Below, one piece after another: positions 58,446 to 64,000 of a stretch of 64,000 nt of DNA. The DNA comes from Phytophthora sp. 'mugwort' (Eukaryota > Oomycota > Peronosporomycetes > Peronosporales > Peronosporaceae). Under the pieces are notes generated by a model. That model did not search any database. It was not told the origin of the DNA and saw only the letters and a program-made list of their open reading frames with translations. The position numbers and the translations under genes are program-made. Numbering within the stretch: the stretch's first letter is position 1; every line of letters starts with the position of its first letter. The stretch spans positions 5,270,001 through 5,334,000 of the forward strand of contig JAUCEF010000005.1 of NCBI GenBank assembly GCA_033558025.1, in the 5' to 3' direction.

Positions 58446-58932
58446 CATCTTTTGCTCATGTTGCTGCTTCCCCCTTCGCGTATGGCGCTCTTTCAAAGCG
58501 TTTGCGCCATGCACGTCACCCGCCTGCTGCACTGCATGCTGTCCGTAAACCACGAGAGCTCGCATTTCTTATGGTCATCCTGTTTGTCGGGACATACCTA
58601 GGCCAAGGCATAAAGTCCTTGTAACTACTGGCGATAGGGCCGTTCATTGGAACATCGTTCTTCGACGGGTGTGAGTGTATCGATCCGCAGTATGGTCACG
58701 TCGTCTCGTTGTGGCGCGTTACGGCGGCAAGATATCGTACCGTATCAGATGCAACAGTGCATGAAATGGGTTGTGTCGGTGCGATCGAGGTCTTGGATTC
58801 AAGGAAAGGCAATCGACGTGAGAGGATCGGCGGTGTGTGTTTGGAGGCGCGTGGTTCGTGCGTGGCTTCAGCGATTGTGCGAGTGTGTCTTTGCTGAGTT
58901 GTGAGCTCGCGGTTGGTTGTGGTCTTCAGCCT

Positions 58933-59005
58933 TCCCATATAGTCTAGGCGGTTAGGATAGCTGGCTCTCACCCAGCAGACCCGGGTTCGAGTCCCGGTGT
59001 GGGAA
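58933..59005 (+). tRNA. tRNA-Glu(CTC), copy 89
   Basis: Consensus gene. 560-bp unit; d and g alternative (same allele set as unit 84). Confidence 0.97.
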
Positions 59006-59492
59006 CATCTTTTGCTCATGTTGCTGCTTCCCCCTTCGCGTATGGCGATCTTTCAAAGCGTTTGCGCCATGCACGTCACCCGCCTGCTGCACTGCATGCT
59101 GTCCGTAAACCACGAGAGCTCGCATTTCTTATGGTCATCCTGTTTGTCGGGACATACCTAGGCCAAGGCATAAAGTCCTCGTAACTACTGGCGATAGGGC
59201 CGTTCTTTGGAACATCGTTCTTCGACGGGTGTGAGTGTATCGATCCGCAGTATGGTCACGTCGTCTCGTTGTGGCGCGTTACGGCGGCAAGGTATCGTAC
59301 CGTATCAGATGCAACAGTGCAGGAAATGGGTTGTGTCGGTGCGATCGAGGTCTTGGATTCAAGGAAAGGCAATCGACGTGAGAGGATCGGCGGTGTGTGT
59401 TTGGAGGCGCGTGGTTCGTGCGTGGCTTCAGCGATTGTGCGAGTGTGTCTTTGCTGAGTTGTGAGCTCGCGGTTGGTTGTGGTCTTCAGCCT

Positions 59493-59565
59493 TCCCATAT
59501 AGTCTAGGCGGTTAGGATAGCTGGCTCTCACCCAGCAGACCCGGGTTCGAGTCCCGGTGTGGGAA
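59493..59565 (+). tRNA. tRNA-Glu(CTC), copy 90
   Basis: Consensus gene. 560-bp unit; a alternative (as unit 85). Confidence 0.97.
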
Positions 59566-60052
59566 CATCTTTTGCTCATGTTGCTGCTTCCCCCTTCGCG
59601 TATGGCGCTCTTTCAAAGCGTTTGCGCCATGCACGTCACCCGCCTGCTGCACTGCATGCTGTCCGTAAACCACGAGAGCTCGCATTTCTTATGGTCATCC
59701 TGTTTGTCGGGACATACCTAGGCCAAGGCATAAAGTCCTTGTAACTACTGGCGATAGGGCCGTTCATTGGAACATCGTTCTTCGACGGGTGTGAGTGTAT
59801 CGATCCGCAGTATGGTCACGTCGTCTCGTTGTGGCGCGTTACGGCGGCAAGATATCGTACCGTATCAGATGCAACAGTGCATGAAATGGGTTGTGTCGGT
59901 GCGATCGAGGTCTTGGATTCAAGGAAAGGCAATCGACGTGAGAGGATCGGCGGTGTGTGTTTGGAGGCGCGTGGTTCGTGCGTGGCTTCAGCGATTGTGC
60001 GAGTGTGTCTTTGCTGAGTTGTGAGCTCGCGGTTGGTTGTGGTCTTCAGCCT

Positions 60053-60125
60053 TCCCATATAGTCTAGGCGGTTAGGATAGCTGGCTCTCACCCAGCAGAC
60101 CCGGGTTCGAGTCCCGGTGTGGGAA
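60053..60125 (+). tRNA. tRNA-Glu(CTC), copy 91
   Basis: Consensus gene. 560-bp unit; g alternative. Confidence 0.97.
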
Positions 60126-60612
60126 CATCTTTTGCTCATGTTGCTGCTTCCCCCTTCGCGTATGGCGATCTTTCAAAGCGTTTGCGCCATGCACGTCACC
60201 CGCCTGCTGCACTGCATGCTGTCCGTAAACCACGAGAGCTCGCATTTCTTATGGTCATCCTGTTTGTCGGGACATACCTAGGCCAAGGCATAAAGTCCTT
60301 GTAACTACTGGCGATAGGGCCGTTCATTGGAACATCGTTCTTCGACGGGTGTGAGTGTATCGATCCGCAGTATGGTCACGTCGTCTCGTTGTGGCGCGTT
60401 ACGGCGGCAAGGTATCGTACCGTATCAGATGCAACAGTGCAGGAAATGGGTTGTGTCGGTGCGATCGAGGTCTTGGATTCAAGGAAAGGCAATCGACGTG
60501 AGAGGATCGGCGGTGTGTGTTTGGAGGCGCGTGGTTCGTGCGTGGCTTCAGCGATTGTGCGAGTGTGTCTTTGCTGAGTTGTGAGCTCGCGGTTGGTTGT
60601 GGTCTTCAGCCT

Positions 60613-60685
60613 TCCCATATAGTCTAGGCGGTTAGGATAGCTGGCTCTCACCCAGCAGACCCGGGTTCGAGTCCCGGTGTGGGAA
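60613..60685 (+). tRNA. tRNA-Glu(CTC), copy 92
   Basis: Consensus gene. 560-bp unit; g alternative. Confidence 0.97.
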
Positions 60686-61172
60686 CATCTTTTGCTCATG
60701 TTGCTGCTTCCCCCTTCGCGTATGGCGATCTTTCAAAGCGTTTGCGCCATGCACGTCACCCGCCTGCTGCACTGCATGCTGTCCGTAAACCACGAGAGCT
60801 CGCATTTCTTATGGTCATCCTGTTTGTCGGGACATACCTAGGCCAAGGCATAAAGTCCTTGTAACTACTGGCGATAGGGCCGTTCATTGGAACATCGTTC
60901 TTCGACGGGTGTGAGTGTATCGATCCGCAGTATGGTCACGTCGTCTCGTTGTGGCGCGTTACGGCGGCAAGGTATCGTACCGTATCAGATGCAACAGTGC
61001 AGGAAATGGGTTGTGTCGGTGCGATCGAGGTCTTGGATTCAAGGAAAGGCAATCGACGTGAGAGGATCGGCGGTGTGTGTTTGGAGGCGCGTGGTTCGTG
61101 CGTGGCTTCAGCGATTGTGCGAGTGTGTCTTTGCTGAGTTGTGAGCTCGCGGTTGGTTGTGGTCTTCAGCCT

Positions 61173-61245
61173 TCCCATATAGTCTAGGCGGTTAGGATAG
61201 CTGGCTCTCACCCAGCAGACCCGGGTTCGAGTCCCGGTGTGGGAA
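61173..61245 (+). tRNA. tRNA-Glu(CTC), copy 93
   Basis: Consensus gene. 560-bp unit; d alternative. Confidence 0.97.
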
Positions 61246-61732
61246 CATCTTTTGCTCATGTTGCTGCTTCCCCCTTCGCGTATGGCGATCTTTCAAAGCG
61301 TTTGCGCCATGCACGTCACCCGCCTGCTGCACTGCATGCTGTCCGTAAACCACGAGAGCTCGCATTTCTTATGGTCATCCTGTTTGTCGGGACATACCTA
61401 GGCCAAGGCATAAAGTCCTCGTAACTACTGGCGATAGGGCCGTTCTTTGGAACATCGTTCTTCGACGGGTGTGAGTGTATCGATCCGCAGTATGGTCACG
61501 TCGTCTCGTTGTGGCGCGTTACGGCGGCAAGATATCGTACCGTATCAGATGCAACAGTGCATGAAATGGGTTGTGTCGGTGCGATCGAGGTCTTGGATTC
61601 AAGGAAAGGCAATCGACGTGAGAGGATCGGCGGTGTGTGTTTGGAGGCGCGTGGTTCGTGCGTGGCTTCAGCGATTGTGCGAGTGTGTCTTTGCTGAGTT
61701 GTGAGCTCGCGGTTGGTTGTGGTCTTCAGCCT

Positions 61733-61805
61733 TCCCATATAGTCTAGGCGGTTAGGATAGCTGGCTCTCACCCAGCAGACCCGGGTTCGAGTCCCGGTGT
61801 GGGAA
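61733..61805 (+). tRNA. tRNA-Glu(CTC), copy 94
   Basis: Consensus gene. 560-bp unit; d alternative. Confidence 0.97.
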
Positions 61806-62292
61806 CATCTTTTGCTCATGTTGCTGCTTCCCCCTTCGCGTATGGCGATCTTTCAAAGCGTTTGCGCCATGCACGTCACCCGCCTGCTGCACTGCATGCT
61901 GTCCGTAAACCACGAGAGCTCGCATTTCTTATGGTCATCCTGTTTGTCGGGACATACCTAGGCCAAGGCATAAAGTCCTCGTAACTACTGGCGATAGGGC
62001 CGTTCTTTGGAACATCGTTCTTCGACGGGTGTGAGTGTATCGATCCGCAGTATGGTCACGTCGTCTCGTTGTGGCGCGTTACGGCGGCAAGATATCGTAC
62101 CGTATCAGATGCAACAGTGCATGAAATGGGTTGTGTCGGTGCGATCGAGGTCTTGGATTCAAGGAAAGGCAATCGACGTGAGAGGATCGGCGGTGTGTGT
62201 TTGGAGGCGCGTGGTTCGTGCGTGGCTTCAGCGATTGTGCGAGTGTGTCTTTGCTGAGTTGTGAGCTCGCGGTTGGTTGTGGTCTTCAGCCT

Positions 62293-62365
62293 TCCCATAT
62301 AGTCTAGGCGGTTAGGATAGCTGGCTCTCACCCAGCAGACCCGGGTTCGAGTCCCGGTGTGGGAA
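62293..62365 (+). tRNA. tRNA-Glu(CTC), copy 95
   Basis: Consensus gene. 561-bp unit (gtcaGtcc returns after a long run of 560s); d alternative. Confidence 0.97.
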
Positions 62366-62853
62366 CATCTTTTGCTCATGTTGCTGCTTCCCCCTTCGCG
62401 TATGGCGATCTTTCAAAGCGTTTGCGCCATGCACGTCACCCGCCTGCTGCACTGCATGCTGTCCGTAAACCACGAGAGCTCGCATTTCTTATGGTCAGTC
62501 CTGTTTGTCGGGACATACCTAGGCCAAGGCATAAAGTCCTCGTAACTACTGGCGATAGGGCCGTTCATTGGAACATCGTTCTTCGACGGGTGTGAGTGTA
62601 TCGATCCGCAGTATGGTCACGTCGTCTCGTTGTGGCGCGTTACGGCGGCAAGATATCGTACCGTATCAGATGCAACAGTGCATGAAATGGGTTGTGTCGG
62701 TGCGATCGAGGTCTTGGATTCAAGGAAAGGCAATCGACGTGAGAGGATCGGCGGTGTGTGTTTGGAGGCGCGTGGTTCGTGCGTGGCTTCAGCGATTGTG
62801 CGAGTGTGTCTTTGCTGAGTTGTGAGCTCGCGGTTGGTTGTGGTCTTCAGCCT

Positions 62854-62926
62854 TCCCATATAGTCTAGGCGGTTAGGATAGCTGGCTCTCACCCAGCAGA
62901 CCCGGGTTCGAGTCCCGGTGTGGGAA
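62854..62926 (+). tRNA. tRNA-Glu(CTC), copy 96
   Basis: Consensus gene. 560-bp unit; d alternative. Confidence 0.97.
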
Positions 62927-63413
62927 CATCTTTTGCTCATGTTGCTGCTTCCCCCTTCGCGTATGGCGATCTTTCAAAGCGTTTGCGCCATGCACGTCAC
63001 CCGCCTGCTGCACTGCATGCTGTCCGTAAACCACGAGAGCTCGCATTTCTTATGGTCATCCTGTTTGTCGGGACATACCTAGGCCAAGGCATAAAGTCCT
63101 CGTAACTACTGGCGATAGGGCCGTTCTTTGGAACATCGTTCTTCGACGGGTGTGAGTGTATCGATCCGCAGTATGGTCACGTCGTCTCGTTGTGGCGCGT
63201 TACGGCGGCAAGATATCGTACCGTATCAGATGCAACAGTGCATGAAATGGGTTGTGTCGGTGCGATCGAGGTCTTGGATTCAAGGAAAGGCAATCGACGT
63301 GAGAGGATCGGCGGTGTGTGTTTGGAGGCGCGTGGTTCGTGCGTGGCTTCAGCGATTGTGCGAGTGTGTCTTTGCTGAGTTGTGAGCTCGCGGTTGGTTG
63401 TGGTCTTCAGCCT

Positions 63414-63486
63414 TCCCATATAGTCTAGGCGGTTAGGATAGCTGGCTCTCACCCAGCAGACCCGGGTTCGAGTCCCGGTGTGGGAA
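63414..63486 (+). tRNA. tRNA-Glu(CTC), copy 97
   Basis: Consensus gene. 561-bp unit; d alternative. Confidence 0.97.
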
Positions 63487-63974
63487 CATCTTTTGCTCAT
63501 GTTGCTGCTTCCCCCTTCGCGTATGGCGATCTTTCAAAGCGTTTGCGCCATGCACGTCACCCGCCTGCTGCACTGCATGCTGTCCGTAAACCACGAGAGC
63601 TCGCATTTCTTATGGTCAGTCCTGTTTGTCGGGACATACCTAGGCCAAGGCATAAAGTCCTCGTAACTACTGGCGATAGGGCCGTTCATTGGAACATCGT
63701 TCTTCGACGGGTGTGAGTGTATCGATCCGCAGTATGGTCACGTCGTCTCGTTGTGGCGCGTTACGGCGGCAAGATATCGTACCGTATCAGATGCAACAGT
63801 GCATGAAATGGGTTGTGTCGGTGCGATCGAGGTCTTGGATTCAAGGAAAGGCAATCGACGTGAGAGGATCGGCGGTGTGTGTTTGGAGGCGCGTGGTTCG
63901 TGCGTGGCTTCAGCGATTGTGCGAGTGTGTCTTTGCTGAGTTGTGAGCTCGCGGTTGGTTGTGGTCTTCAGCCT

Positions 63975-64000
63975 TCCCATATAGTCTAGGCGGTTAGGAT
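63975..64000 (+). tRNA. tRNA-Glu(CTC), copy 98, cut by window edge
   Basis: The first 26 nt (acceptor 5' strand and D arm) match the consensus; the rest lies outside the window, showing the array continues. Confidence 0.9.

Larger units (their letters stand above)
9758..64000 (+). repeat. Tandem array of tRNA-Glu(CTC) units, about 560 bp each, at least 98 copies
   Basis: Head-to-tail units of one 73-bp tRNA-Glu(CTC) gene plus a spacer. Homology to the unit starts about 35 bp before the first gene and runs off the right edge. Unit lengths are 560 (most), 561 (extra G in gtcaGtcc, or an extra T in two units), 519 (four units with a 41-bp deletion) and 558 (units 1 and 17). Variable spacer sites, named for the entries below (reference listed first): a = gcg[A/C]tcttt; b = gcgc[cat/att]gca; d = tcct[T/C]gtaa; f = gcgc[G/A]ttac; g = caag[A/G]tatc. 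A further site, gca[G/T]gaa, is common in both forms. Each standard unit has one T4 run on the plus strand, right after the tRNA. No CCA is encoded and there is no intron. No insertion of foreign sequence is visible. Confidence 0.97.

Noticed and set aside
9758..64000. CRISPR array or bacterial repeat system
   Set aside because: The repeated part is a tRNA with eukaryotic features (no CCA, T4 terminator, A and B boxes) and the spacers are near-identical, not unique 30-40-bp spacers.
9758..64000. 5S rRNA or snRNA gene inside the spacer
   Set aside because: No 5S internal control region, no U6-like or other snRNA core, and no second B box or T4 run were seen in the spacer.

Overview
The window is eukaryotic nuclear DNA, most probably from an oomycete (Phytophthora/downy-mildew type). 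This is inferred from the mix of degenerate transposon proteins in the first 9.7 kb, above all a Crypton-like tyrosine recombinase and a Ty3/Gypsy RNase H relic of the kind familiar from Peronosporales. No intact protein-coding gene could be supported anywhere.

Layout. Positions 1-9757 are a graveyard of broken mobile elements. In order they are: a Ty1/Copia integrase region (minus, 1-1091), a tRNA-like element with Pol III A and B boxes (plus, about 2091-2156), a Crypton-like tyrosine recombinase (minus, 2205-4250), a stretch with an LTR-like segment (about 5366-5800), a pogo/Tigger DDE transposase scrap (plus, 6242-6495), a PIF/Harbinger DDE transposase (minus, 6828-8060) and a Ty3/Gypsy RNase H relic (minus, 8256-8887, perhaps extending to 9257). 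All carry frameshifts or stops.

From about 9758 to the right edge (54 kb, about 85% of the window) the sequence is one uninterrupted head-to-tail array. Its unit is about 560 bp: a 73-bp tRNA-Glu gene with anticodon CTC, followed by a 487-488 bp spacer. I count 97 complete tRNA positions plus one cut by the window edge. The array continues beyond the window, so 98 is a minimum. The gene is nearly invariant. Variants are four copies with T54 to C, two with G64 to A, one with C32 to T and one clearly broken 71-bp copy. The spacers differ at a handful of bi-allelic sites that are shuffled among units. Multi-unit blocks recur at exact spacings (3923 bp = 7 units; 1681 bp = 3 units), the pattern expected from unequal crossing-over and gene conversion.

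Each unit has its own internal Pol III promoter (A and B boxes) and one T4 terminator just after the gene. The sense strand of a standard spacer has no other T4 run, so each unit looks like an independent Pol III transcription unit. No transposon insertion is visible inside the array, in strong contrast to the flank. The numerous short open frames in the array (for example a 107-codon frame antisense to each tRNA) are by-products of the repetition.
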